A stretch of 64,000 bases of DNA, from NCBI GenBank assembly GCA_947561395.2, contig OX387183.1:32600853-32664852 (forward strand). The letters run 5' to 3'. Each line of letters begins with the position of its first letter. Position 1 is the first letter of the stretch. Below are positions 33,771 to 45,516 of the stretch, one piece after another. The position numbers and the translations under genes are program-made. This DNA is from Buxus sempervirens. Its lineage: Eukaryota > Streptophyta > Magnoliopsida > Buxales > Buxaceae. Below the pieces are notes generated by a model. It had not been told where the DNA came from, made no database searches, and saw nothing but the letters and a program-made list of their open reading frames with translations.

Positions 33771-34763
33771 TATAGATGACCGTTTTTGCAACTTGACACG
33801 TTACCTATATAATGATTCGGCATGGATGATTTGTCACATGATATAAACAGATTTTTCATTGGTTATCTGTCACCCGACAGAGACAACCTATCATGGGTCC
33901 TCTGTTACTTGACAGATTAGCCTATCACGGGTTATTTGTTACCTAATAAAAACAATAATAATAAAATATGATATGATTTATTTATATTATATTAATCTGA
34001 CATATTGGAGTGGAGATCTCTGTCTTGGGTGAAAGCCCACTTAGGGGGTTTTTGGCGGTCCTTAAGGTGTGGCGGACACAGGCGTGGGAATCGTCAGCAG
34101 CCAGTGACGAATCACGGCATGTCAACCTAGAATGACGAAGACGTCAAGTGATTTATAATTTCACATCTTGACATGTGGGCCCCAGTGTATCAATCAGAGA
34201 GCTCTATCTTTTATTTTCATTATCTCTTATTTTATTCTTATCTTGAACCTAGACCTTTATGAGACCAGATTTATGATAAACATGAAAACACCCTAAAGCC
34301 TCAGATTATGACAAGTGTCACAATCCTAGAGATCCATTCTTTCTATAAATATAAGAACCCTCTTTCATTTGAGGACCCCTGGATCTTTGGCTCATGAGAG
34401 CAGTACTTCTTTTCCTCTAGACCTTCTCCAAGTCTACCAGGAATTCTCTAAGAACATCTTTGGAGTTCTATCTTCTGCACTTTCTGGAACCATGAAAGGA
34501 GCTCTCTGGCTTGGCATACGTGAAGAACACTTGAGTATCTCCCTTCTCTCATTCTAGCCATTGCCTACCTCTCACGCCTTATTGACTCCAACCCCTCTTC
34601 TGTTCAGTAGCGGCGCGGCAACAGCTACTGAGTCGGCAGTTTAGGCCAACGTCAGACATACCTCTCCTACTCATAATCGAGATCTGAAAACTCATCGTCG
34701 GCATTTCGACATAGTGGAGATAACATTGGATACGTGGACGTGGATTCAAAAAAGGCACCTACA
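33771..34763 (+). repeat. 5' LTR of the gag-only element
   Basis: 993 bp. The first base pair is TA where the 3' LTR has TG. It ends GGCACCTACA. TATAAATA lies at 34344-34351. Small inverted repeats CTGTCACCCGACAG (33867) and CTGTTACTTGACAG (33902) lie about 430-480 bp before the TATA box. Confidence 0.92.
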
Positions 34764-34768
34764 TTTTC

Positions 34769-34786
34769 TGGCGACTCCGCTGGGGA
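34769..34786 (+). other. primer binding site (tRNA-Arg type)
   Basis: TGGCGACTCCGCTGGGGA, 5 bp after the 5' LTR. This is the tRNA-Arg-type primer site known from Ogre/Tat gypsy elements. Confidence 0.85.
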
Positions 34787-34828
34787 GGTAAAGTCACTGA
34801 TAGAAGAAATCTTGGAGGAATCGGCGAT

Positions 34829-35991
34829 ATGGTGGGAACTAGAAGAACGCGAGATGGACAAAGTGATTTGGCACCGGCTCCATCAAGAGGACGTTCCAAA
34901 CATCAACAAGCTGCAACACATGATGAAAGTGCAAATTCACACCCGGAACAATCTGCTCAAAATACAGGCAAACCAGTAGAAACTACTTCAAAACTGGGTC
35001 AAATACTTGCGGCGTTTCATAATTTGAATGGACGCGTTGAGTAGCTCTTCCACATTATCCACACCAAACAACCATGTTGAGCAACAGAAGATACCCTCGG
35101 GGCTCGGTTGCTAGTAAGGAAGAGGTGAAGCCTAGTGATTATGTTACCATGGCAGAATTTGAAAGCTTGCTGAAAAGAGAAAGGAGTCAACATGAAGATG
35201 CGGATCTGTCATATGACTACCAGCCACCATATCCTATTGCAATACTCGAGAAGCCATACTCGAAAAACTATGTGGTCTCGAAGTTCTCTCGCTATAATGG
35301 AAAGATTGGCAATGCGAAGGAGCATGTCTCAAGATCTATCGATGCTCTTGGTGCACATGCCAATGACAAGGACTTGCAGCTCAGAGAATTCTCTAAATCT
35401 TTATCAGAGAATGCTTGCACCTGGTATTCGAATCTAGAGCCAGACAGTATTAACACATGGGAGGAGATGGTGAAAGTCTTCTTTCGAAAATTCTTCTTGG
35501 TGGATGAGAAGATGATGTTCATTGATTTGAGCCGAGAGCAACAGAAGTCAACGGAGGGACTTATTGACTTCATCAAGAGATTTCACACCATGGCACTCGA
35601 TTGTCATGAAGCCATCACTGAAGAAGGACTTGTGCAACTTTGCATAAGTGGAATGAGCCACGATTACAGGCCCTTCTTAGAAAATCAAGATATCAAGAGT
35701 TTTACTAAACTTCTTGAATCAGCCCGTCGTACAGCATTGTTGGTAAAGGTGAATGACCGAGTCAGAAAGGAAAAGAGGTCCGTAGATGTTTTGGCAGCTA
35801 AGCCTACTAAAAGGGAGCGTCATGCGGAGGTGTCACAACATCCATTAAACATGTTGCGCCGACCAACAAACATGGTTGCTAAACGGGTTAAGAAAGGTGT
35901 CAAGGTGAAGCACCACCACATCCAGTCGGCTTACCAAAATGAACAGCTAATGTTACAACCAAGCCTTTACTGCCAAGTCAATGATGATTGA
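34829..35991 (+). pseudogene. retrotransposon gag, frameshifted
   Basis: Gag begins MVGTRRTRDGQ at 34829, in a frame that stops at 35044. The rest reads on from about 35074 in another frame to a stop at 35991 (305 residues). The second part carries the retrotransposon gag domain: FSRYNGKIGNAKEHV, then ACTWYSNLEPDSINTWEEMVKVFF, then DLSREQQKSTEGLIDFIKRF, followed by a basic tail. It would package element RNA in virus-like particles in the cytoplasm. The stop and frame change suggest it is no longer functional. Coding-like remains continue with stops to about 36330, with no zinc knuckle or protease motif seen. The MVGTRRT start and tRNA-Arg primer fit the Tat/Ogre side of Ty3/gypsy, but assignment rests on gag alone. 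Confidence 0.82.
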
Positions 35992-36704
35992 TAGACAAAC
36001 CGTAATATTTGGCATGAATCCTGCAATGGTCAACCAACATGCTGTAGAGATCGTCAAGCAAATAAGGAGTACAAAACCTTTAGGTCTTTTGGTAGTGGGG
36101 ATATGATTTAATATTTTCACACATACGAATGCCACTGGCTTCAATAAAAGCGAGTTGTTTTATTTGAAAGAATTTTTATATCGAATTATGTATGGAAAAA
36201 ATGTGCATAAAAGAAGCAAGGAAATGCAGCATGGTATTGCAAATCTTCATTATAAGATTCTCTATCCTAATGATTGTCTAAAGCACGACAACTTCATTAT
36301 CAAGAAAATACTGGAGATTGTTGTAGCATGACTAGCCATCCTATATTTGAGGGCTGGATCCTATCAAGCTTGATGACATTTCAAACACAAAGAAAAGGAG
36401 ATATGCTGAATGAACACATATGAAGAGGTCAAACAGATGTCTCTTGGCAAGATGAACCTGACTCTTTGTCCAAGTCACTTTCCCAGAGGCCTGGACACAA
36501 CCTCATCATGCTACTTCCTAACTCAGACTGCCAGTTCATATATCTCTTATTAAGACTCCAAGAATTTACAACAAAACAAGCAAAGAGTTGAAAGTGAGAT
36601 ACTACAAAATATGTTGAATGAGAAGCTGCATGAGATAGAGAATGAGATGCTAAACGAGAACCTATACGAGATATTGTATGAGATTTGATTCTTTTGAGGC
36701 AAAA

Positions 36705-37558
36705 GATTGTGTATGGCACCGATCTGGCTAGAGATCTAGACGGGAGCCACATTCTTTATGTCAAAAGAGATTAGTCCTATAGGCCGAAGTTTGTGCATGG
36801 CACCGATCTCGCTGACGAGCTTGATGGGAGCCACATTCCTTATGGCCAGATTATCAACACCATGGGTTTGTGTATGGCACCAAACTTGCTGACGAGCTTG
36901 ACGGGAGCCACATTCCTTATGGTTGCATTATCAATGCCAATGGTTTGTGTATGGCACCGATCTTGTTGACGAGCTTAACGGGAGCCACATTCCTCCTGGC
37001 AAGAGAGAGATTACTAAAGGGTTTGTGTATGGCATCGAGCTCGCTGATGAGCTTGACGGGAGCCACATTCCTTATGGCCATTAACACCATAGGTTTGTGT
37101 ATGGCACCGATCTCGCTGACGAGCTTGACGGGAGCCACATTCCTTATGGTTTCATTATCAATGCCAATGGTTTGTGTATGACATCGATCTTGCTGACGAG
37201 CTTGACGGGAGCCACATTCCTCCTGGAAAGAAAGAGATTAGCCAAGGGTTTGTGTATGACACCAATTTCGTTGACAAGCTTGACAGGAACCACATTCCTT
37301 ATGGCCAAATTATTAATACCAAGGGTTTGTGCATGGTACCGATCTTGCTGACAAGCTTGACGGGAGCCACATTCCTTATGGCAAGTTTTCAAGACTTAGG
37401 GTTTGTGTGTGGCATCGATCTTGCTAACAAACTTGACGAGAGCCACATTCCCTATGGACGAGGTTATTAACGCCAAGGGTTTGTGCATGGCATCGATCTT
37501 GTTGACGAGCTTGACGGGAGCCACATTCCTTATGGCAGGTTTTCAAGACTAAGGGTTT
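36705..37558. repeat. minisatellite, about 77-bp unit, 11-12 copies
   Basis: Units start TTTGTGTATGGCACCGATC and contain GACGGGAGCCACATTCC. Starts at 36789, 36867, 36944, 37022, 37094, 37171, 37249, 37326, 37402, 37480 and 37556 give spacings of 72-78 bp. The last unit is interrupted by a hAT-like element and resumes at 38440-38500. Degenerate units recur to about 39060. Several spacings of 78 bp keep frame, but others do not, so coding is unlikely. Confidence 0.93.
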
Positions 37559-37566
37559 GTGCGTAG

Positions 37567-38439
37567 TAGGGGTGCAACTCGGTCCGGTTAAAACCGAATC
37601 CGAACCGATCCAAACCAACTTCAGTTCGGTTTGGATTGGGTTTTTAAGCTATCGGTTCAGTTTTGGTAATGAACTTACTTGAACCGAATCATTTCGGTTC
37701 GGTTTTGGGTTAAAGGCATACTATAACCAAACCGAACCGAAAACCAAAACCGAAATCCAATTGTATAGTATATGCTTTTATAAAATAAATTTATATTTTA
37801 TAAATGCATGCATATTCTATGCAATTGACCATGTGCCATGGCACATATACACAACTGCATGTGCTACATTGTGCGCATGGTTCAAATTGAAAAAGGAAAT
37901 GTTTTGCCTTTATAGGCAATGGTTTTGGGTTGAAGAGAATGCCTAACCGATGTGGGACCTAACAATCTTGAATAAGACAAAAAAAAGTGAGTAAAGAAGA
38001 CAGCTCACAAGTGGCCATTAAATGCTTTGTCTCTTGGTGAACCTTCCTAAGCTTTAGTCCCACATCGGCCAAGCAATACTTCTATCTCTTGATGATTGCC
38101 TATAAAGGCATCTCTTGTTAGCATCTCTTGATGAACCATTTTAACCGGCTAACCCATAGTGTGGCGAACCAACCAACATGGTTCATTAAATTGATTTCAT
38201 TAAATATGTTTAATTAATTAATTGACTTATCTAGATGGAACCAAACCAAAGATCAAAATAGAACCGAACTTCAGTTCGGTTTGGTTTTAGGGTTTTATAT
38301 TTTTTATCGATTTGGTTTTCGGTTTGACTTGATCGGTTTTAATTTCGGTTCAGTTCGGTTTATGGTTGGTGTTCAACATATTCGGTTTGGTCTTAGGTTC
38401 AGCTGAACCCGGACCAAACCAAACCGAGTTGCACCCCTA
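37567..38439. mobile_element. non-autonomous hAT-like element, AACCGAACC family
   Basis: 873 bp with perfect 17-bp terminal inverted repeats (TAGGGGTGCAACTCGGT) and an 8-bp duplication GTGCGTAG (37559-37566 and 38440-38447). The ends are packed with AACCGAACC / GGTTCGGTT words. The interior has a second, inner inverted pair: GCCTTTATAGGCAA and CCGATGTGGGAC on the left, GTCCCACATCGG and TTGCCTATAAAGGC on the right. No transposase frame. Confidence 0.95.
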
Positions 38440-39703
38440 GTGCGTAGCATCGATCTCGCTGACAAACTTGATGAGAGCCACATTCCTAATGGCTAGCCTT
38501 ATAATGGCATATGGATTGTGCAATTATGACAAAGGAGGCTCTTAAAGCGTATTTTTACAACATATTATTGCAGTTTATTCTTCTGATCAAGAATTAAGAA
38601 GATGTATGGGATACGCGACAAAGTATATGCCTTGCATATGGAAATCTCATTATAGCGACAGCTACAACCTACCAACTATTGTTGAACAAAGATGGAACGC
38701 GATACGACAAAATATAAATCCTTAGGCGAAAGCCGTGGAATGATGTCAAATCCTAGAAAAAGAAGAAAGTCACCAGATTTTTCATTTAAAAAAAAACATA
38801 TAACCTACGCCAAGGTTCATGTTTGGCATTGGATTGTAAGAGCCAAATTTTCCTTGACAGAAGGCGCTAAAAGAGAATGAGAATAAATCAAAAGTCTTGA
38901 GGTCATAGGTTTGTGTATGACACTAATCCCGCCGGGTGGCATAAGTGGACAAGAGCCACATTCCTTATACCTACAAGCATTATTTATGAAGAAAAGGGTT
39001 TATTTATGATACCTATCCTGCCACAAAATACAAGTGAATAGAAGCCACATTCCTTAAAGCTGAACACAATATTGAGCTAAGTGAAATGCCAAAGAATTAT
39101 TAAAGATGCTGATATAATGAAACAATGTGCAGAATGAGAAGTCGAAGAAAGCATGAAAACATACCTTTTTAGGGCATGCAACCACAATGCCTGAAAGTTT
39201 GTACTAGTTCTTCAACAGAACGTGGAAAAATCATCAAGCCAAGAAGAAAGGTATTTCTTCTTCTTCTTCATCTCATCCATCTCAACGTAGAGCCTTTCTT
39301 GTCATGCCTTTGCTTTTGTCAATTGTGAACAAGAAGGCCTTGAAGTTACCTTCATGCCAGCTTTGGCACAAGCCTACATAAGAAGCTGTCGTGGAACATA
39401 TCAGTAGGCATCACGACAAATATCAAATTTGAAGATGAATGCAAAGGAAAAGAAGAATTTGTCATAACAATGAGAACCGAAGATAAATACCATAGAAGGT
39501 GACGACTCGTCAAAAGCTTTGAAGACTGTCCCTGATTTTCGTCAAAGGCTCCTTCCTCTTTATTGCTTTCTTCCATGCCGAAGAAGCCCTTAAAGATTCT
39601 AACGCGACCACAAAACATGTAGAAGATGAGAGAGGAGCTTCGATTGGTGTGCCATGTTCATGAATACGCCAAGTTCGAGCTGTCTAATGAAGCAGTGAGG
39701 ATT

Positions 39704-42169
39704 TGTGAGACATGGAAAAATCACCGAGATGATTCCCCTCCGTAAACATAGGCTCAATAGAAATGTGAGAGTCGCCACCATCCAATTTTTGGGGTGAATG
39801 GGCACCAAAAGATTAAAAAATAAGCAAAAAGAGCTAAAAGGCAAATACTAGAGTAAAAATAACTTTACTTGAAAATCAAATCCAGAGATGGGTAAGGGGA
39901 TTAGATTATGAACGGGGGAAGGTGTTAGGCACCCCCATTCACCCACACAAGGTGGTTGCCAAGTGTTGTTCATGCTAAAAAAAATGAGAAAGCTTGCTAA
40001 AATCATTAAAAACCTTGGAAAAGGATTAAACAAATATGTGATATTTCTACATGAGAAATCCAAATGAATTACAGATCCTCTTTTATATCAATATTACTTC
40101 TGAAATATCACCAATAGATGGAAATCAAAGCAAAAATTGCACAAAACCAAGTTGAGTTAAATTCGGAAAATCCAGTAAAAGCAAGAACCATTTGTCTTGA
40201 AATCATTTAAATCTAGTTTAAATTCGATCAAACCAAATTCATTTGAGAGATTATGATAAATAGAAGACTCATGCAAATTTTCAATCAATTCCGGTTAAAG
40301 TCCTAGGAGTTATTCTCCTTTGAAATCTGCTGCTGGAGATAGTTAAAAGTGACAAGTGGGAAAGTTTGGAAAATCATTTAGAAATATCGGCTCCATATAA
40401 ATCCATGAAATTTGGTGTGAATGAAGTCTGTATGGCCATCTTTCAAATGAAACTAGCGTCATACAAAAATTCATTCGGATGTGCCTTGGGTGACCTCACG
40501 AACAGGCCACGAGGATCACAGATTAACCCAGAAAAGTGCTGTTGAGCAGTTCTGAGTAAATCTGTTACCCACGACACAAATGGAGTCAAAAAATTATGAA
40601 ACCAACTGGATTTGAAATTATACTTCCAAAGGAAAACACAGAAATAAGAATCACTCGAATCGGACTTGAAACAAACACATGGCGCTAGGTCAAAGTGACA
40701 GGTTCTACAATTAGACCTGAACTGACCTATCAACTTCGACTGAGAGGTGTCAAAAATCTACTTGATAAAAATTAATGAAATTTTGCAGGTATAAACTAGA
40801 CAGCCTCATCTTTCCCATGGCTCTAGAATCACTCCAAAATTCATCCGAACGATGAAGTTACGAGTGTCCTAAATTGGGGTACAGCTACTGTGAAGTTAAG
40901 CTTTTTTAAAGAAAATCAACTCAAAACAGTGATAAGGTGTGTGGAATCCGTGCAAGATAAATCAAAATCCTTTTAAAAAGATATTGAAGAACCTCTAGGA
41001 AGAAATGGGGCACAAGCTTGGGCTCACCATTCTCTCCAATTGGAAAGAATATGCCGAAAACCCCAAAATTGAGCAAAAGTGCCCAAAACCGAGAGGTTAG
41101 ACCTAGAGGTCTTCAATACTTGCTTGAAATCATGTTGAAAACCAATAAGAAATATCCCAGAATTGTTTGGGGCTATTCATTCCAGATCTATCACAATGAA
41201 TGCAATATTTCCGAAATATAAGCTGAATTCGACAAAACAAGTGCTATGTGTGTGTGTGTAAAAACCCATTCTTCAATAATATAACAACATATAGCATGCA
41301 TCCATATCAATCAAATGGGGTTCTAGAACAACCTAGGGTTCCGTTCCATTCTCATTTCCCTTAGTTCTCTCTCCCCGTTTAACGGTTCTTCGAAATAATC
41401 TTGGGATACTTTGAATATGAAACGGTTTTCAAAGAATCAAAAGGCTTATTTAACAAGGTTCTAATACTAGGATCAATCCTCAGTCTCGTTTCCCCTAGAT
41501 CCTACCTTCACGTTTTACGGCTAGGGGGAGTCTCGAGGTACTTTGAGTAGAGGAAGGGTTTTCATACACACAGATTAGGCCTTATTCTACAGAAAGGTAG
41601 AAGAAGAGAATTAAACCTAGAATGTAAGAACAAAAAAATAAAGAGAGGTCTAAGGCTTACCTGGGCTTCTGGAAGCAATACGGCAGCGATTCCCTTCTTC
41701 ACTCGGAGCTCTTCAATCTCCAACTTATTGGCCATTTGCTTGAGGAGGAGCCTCCTATTTATAGGCAAAGGCTAGGGTTAGGGTTTGCATGATGGTAGAC
41801 ACAAAATGATGTCTAGAGTCCACTAACCTTAACCCTAAGGCTATTTCCGAGATTTCCAATCCTTTAATGAAGGATATGATGGTAAAAAGTGAAAACTCTC
41901 GGAAAACCCTAATTTTGAGCAAAAACCTTGTATCCAACATATCAGGTCGGATATAAGGGCACATATATGTATCCGACATATGTCGTCGGATACATTAACA
42001 TCTACTTATATCCGACAGTTGTCGGATATGAAAGAATATACTTGTATCCGACCTGAGTTGTCAGATACAAGAAAAAATGCCTATTTCTCAAATTTTGTGC
42101 AGGTTTCAAAGGAAAGAATGATTTTTGCCAATTATCATCATTTTTCCTGTGCAATTTGGGGTATCTACA
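39704..42169 (-). mobile_element. solo LTR-B1 (family B), nested in the gag-only element
   Basis: 2466 bp with a perfect 5-bp duplication GGATT (39699-39703 and 42170-42174). On the minus strand it starts TGTAGATACCCCAAATTGCA and ends CCATGTCTCACA. TATA box (minus strand of 41756-41763). TGGCGACTC (minus strand of 39769-39777) lies 65-73 bp inside its 3' end. TATCCGAC palindromes at 41931-42071. No coding frame. Confidence 0.9.
41931..42071. repeat. TATCCGAC palindromes of LTR-B1
   Basis: Four modules: 41931-41953, 41969-41993 (9-bp perfect arms GTATCCGAC), 42008-42029 (10-bp perfect arms ATATCCGACA) and 42041-42071 (12-bp arms with one mismatch around TCCGACCTGAGTTGTC). They lie 170-315 bp upstream of the TATA box. 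Confidence 0.93.
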
Positions 42170-42499
42170 GGATTATAGCAAGACAAAAAAAAAGGGGCAC
42201 CCATCATTACGACCCATGCATGGAAGATGGTGTGACAATAGCTAAGTAGATCTGATCACTTGACATGAGGTTGTCTCAAGCCACGTATGTTGCTTCTTCA
42301 AACCCAGTTTCTATGTCAAAGACGAAAGTGATACGTCAAGAAGGGGGGCTGCACCCAACTATCTCCAAGCCCAAGGCAATTTTATTCGGCGAACTATAAG
42401 GTGCCCGATATCATCATCTTGATGGGTTCTTTAGTTTTGGCCGGTGCAAATTCGTCAAATCAGGTATGAACCAATACATTCAATTGGTTGAGTTTTAAT

Positions 42500-43010
42500 C
42501 TGCTTGTGGCCCTACGGGCACGGATTCGAACATGAACACGCTTCCAGCGGGTGTGAGTTCATCTAAGCAAGCCAAGCCTAAATCCACTTGTGGCCCTGCG
42601 GGCACGAATCTAGGCACGAACATGTTTGGCCCTGCAGGTACAAGTTCGTCATGTCAGGCAAGGCTGGAATCTGCTTATGGCCCTACTGGCATGGATTCAA
42701 GCACGAATATGCTTCCAGTGGGAGCGAATTCATCAAAGTCAAGCCAAACCCGAACCCACTTGTGGCCCTGCGGGCACGGATTCAGGCACGAACCAATATG
42801 ACTCTGTGAACATGAGTTCGTCATATCAGGCTAAGCCGGGATTCGTTTGTGGCCCTGTGGGCACGAATCTAGGCATAAACATGCTAGGCTTTCCAAGCAT
42901 GAGTTCGTGGTCAAGCCAGGCCCAAACCCGCTTGTGGTCCTGTGGGCACAAATTTGGGCACGAACTTAGTCACGGGTTCGTTGAGTTCCATGGGCACAAG
43001 TAAAGAGCCT
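42500..43010. repeat. degenerate tandem array, 76-95 bp unit, about 6 copies
   Basis: Units contain CTTGTGGCCCTGCGGGCACG followed by CACGAACATG and GTTCGTCA-type words, starting near 42503, 42587, 42674, 42769, 42845 and 42931. It lies in the 3' part of the gag-only element. Open frames through it are short and not conserved in phase. Confidence 0.8.
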
Positions 43011-43129
43011 CCATAATTGCTTAATTATCTGTCGTGAGTTTTCATGTGACATGTCCTTTAGATCCTTGCATGTGTGAATTTGGCATGCCTATACTAAAAA
43101 AAATTTACAAAGAGAAATATCTTAGACAT

Positions 43130-43860
43130 TGCACGAGAATTAAAAAAAAATTAGAAAGAGAAAAAAAAAGTAGACAGTTGACGTGATGTGATGAAAAGAA
43201 AAAGTTTTTTATTGAAGAAGAAAGAGAGACTAAAAACGAAAGAAAGAAAAAGAGAAAGAATGAGAGATAGAGAGAGGATGAGATAAAGAGAGTGAAAAAA
43301 AGAAAGCGATAACAGAAAGAGAGAACGAAGAAGAGATATAAGGAAGAATGAGAAGATTAAAACAAAAAAAAAAGAGAGAGAAAGGGGCTGGTTCGTTTTG
43401 CAAAAGAAAAAGTAATAAAAAAAATTTTATTTCTTGGGTTTGCTATGTGCGCCCAAGAGAAATGTGCATGCGGGTCGTTTTAAAAGAATTTTTTTTTAAG
43501 TGGTGATGAAAAGGGTGATGGTGGAACGTGTCATACAAGAAGGGAAAAGAGATTTTTCAGACCCTCTGAAGAAAAAAAAATGAAAGAACAGACTCAATGG
43601 AGAGAGAAATAAAAAGAGAGAATGAAGGGGAAAAAGAGAAAAAGACGTAACAGAGTGAGTGAGAGAGAGAGATAGATGAGAAAAGATGGGGATGGCTCAG
43701 CGGGGGCGTGTGTTGCATCGCCACGCACCCAATTACAGAAAGCTCCCTCCGGTAATAAATAAATAAAAAAGTGAGAAGGAGGCGGAGAGAGAAAGGACAC
43801 ATAAGAAATAAGAAGAAAGAGGGAGAGAGAAGGGAGAGTGAGCACAGAGAAGAACATATA
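43130..43860. repeat. purine-rich tract (about 730 bp of A/G)
   Basis: Long stretch dominated by GAGA and AAAG words on the plus strand, upstream of the 3' LTR of the gag-only element. Low complexity. Other gypsy elements also have purine-rich stretches before the 3' LTR, but this one is unusually long. Confidence 0.8.
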
Positions 43861-44319
43861 CGAGAAAAATAAAAAATATTAAAATACTTGGATTTATTTC
43901 AAAAACTTTAATTTTTAACAAGATAGAGATCAATGACAAGTATTTATATAATTTCTGTATGAGATTATTTGTTTGATGGGTACTCTAGTTCCCTTGAGTT
44001 GGACTTTAAATCCAACTCTATCTTTAAGCAGTTAAATCTAATTATATTCTATTTTTAACTAATTAGAGTTAGAGTGTAACTCTTGCAATTAGAATTCTAC
44101 ACAACTCTTACTTGTAATTGGGCTTTAACTATGAGAATTTGAGTCCAACTCTGCCTCTAACTTGCCAAAGTCTTGGTAAGACCTTGGCACAATCAATTTA
44201 ACTGAGACAAACATTTTAAGTTAAAAATTAGTCAATATTGCTAATTACCAAAAATACCCCATACACTTGTGTTTTGCTTTTGGCACCTGAAAATTGCCAA
44301 AACGCAAAAGGGGGCTTAA

Positions 44320-45311
44320 TGTAGATGACCGTTTGTGTAACTTGACATGTCACCTATATAATGTTCGGCATGGATGATTTGTCACATGATATAAACAGAT
44401 TTGTCATGGGTTATCTGTCATCCGACCGAGACAACCTGTTATGGGTCATCTGTTACTTGACAGATTAGCCTATCATGGGTTATTTGTTACTTGACAAAAA
44501 CAATAATAATAAAATATGATATGATTTATTTATATTATATTAATCTGACATATTGGAGTGGAGATCTCAGTCATGGGTGAAAGCCCACTTAGGGGGGTTT
44601 TTGGCAGTCCTTAAGGTGTAGCGGACACAGGCATGGGAATCGTCGACAGCCAGTGACGAATCACGGCATGTTGACCTAGAATGAAGAAGACCTCAAGTGA
44701 TTTATAATTTCACATCTTGACATGTGGACCCCAGTGTACCAATCAGAGAGCTCTATCTTTTATCTTCATTATCTCTTATTTTATTCTTATCTTGAACCTA
44801 GACCTTTATGAGACCAGATTCATGATAAACATGAGAACACCCTAAGCCTCAGATTATGACAAGTGTCACAATCCTAGAGATCCATTCTTTCTATAAATAT
44901 AAGAACCCTCTTTCATTTGAGGACCCCTGGATCTTTGGCTGCTGAGAGCAGTACTTCTTTTCCTCTGGACCTTCTCCAAATCTATCAGGAATTCTCTAAG
45001 TCCATCTTTGGATTTCTGTCTTCTACACTTTCTGGAACCATGAAAGGTGCTCTCTGGCTTGACATACGTGAAGAACACCTGAGTATCTCCCGTCTCTCAT
45101 TCTAGCCATTGCCTACCTCTTACGCCTTATTGACTCCAACCCCTCTTCTGTTCAGGAACGACGCGGGAACGGTTGCTGAGTCAGCGATTTAGGCCAATGT
45201 CGGACATACCTCTCCTACTCATAATCGAGATCTGAAAACACATCATCGACATTTCGACACCGTGGAGATAACATTGGACATGTGGACGTGGATTCAAAAA
45301 AGGCACCTACA
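44320..45311 (+). repeat. 3' LTR of the gag-only element
   Basis: 992 bp, TGTAGATGACCG to GGCACCTACA. TATAAATA at 44892-44899; CTGTTACTTGACAG at 44450-44463. Flanked on the right by AACAC. Confidence 0.93.
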
Positions 45312-45464
45312 AACACTACTTACCAATTCAGTTCAGTCTTCCTCCCTTCTTCTTCCTCTTCCCTTCTTCCCCCTTCTTCCTTTCTCCTCTGCTTCTCTTC
45401 TTCTCCTTGCGCCCCTTTTCTTCTAACCCTCACGAACAAAGAAGAACCTTCGGGTTCTTCTATC

Positions 45465-45468
<4 letters not shown>

Positions 45469-45516
<48 letters not shown>
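45469..45516. repeat. (CA)16(TA)8 microsatellite
   Basis: Sixteen CA units followed by eight TA units, inside the 5' end of LTR-C2a and downstream of a CTT-rich stretch (45340-45425). Confidence 0.95.

Larger units (their letters stand above)
33771..45311 (+). mobile_element. gag-only LTR retrotransposon (TR-GAG-like), 11.5 kb with nested insertions
   Basis: LTRs at 33771-34763 (993 bp) and 44320-45311 (992 bp), and a 5-bp duplication AACAC (33766-33770 and 45312-45316). The primer site complements tRNA-Arg (34769-34786) and a purine tract AAAAGGGGGCTTAA precedes the 3' LTR. It encodes only a broken gag; no protease, reverse transcriptase or integrase motif is visible. The interior instead has two minisatellites and a long purine-rich tract. 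Without the nested hAT-like element and LTR-B1 it is about 8.2 kb. It must have moved with enzymes from a partner. The first 200 bp of the LTRs differ at about 17 positions, so insertion is old compared with the Reina-like element. Confidence 0.9.

Noticed and set aside
36870..37470. Repeat-protein-like frames in the minisatellite
   Set aside because: Frames break at every unit that is not 78 bp; no start context and no homology.
42532..43003. Overlapping frames rich in Gly, Ser and Pro
   Set aside because: They are products of a tandem repeat with unit lengths that do not keep frame.
43130..43860. Coding on the minus strand (Ser/Leu-rich frames)
   Set aside because: They only reflect the purine-rich low-complexity tract.
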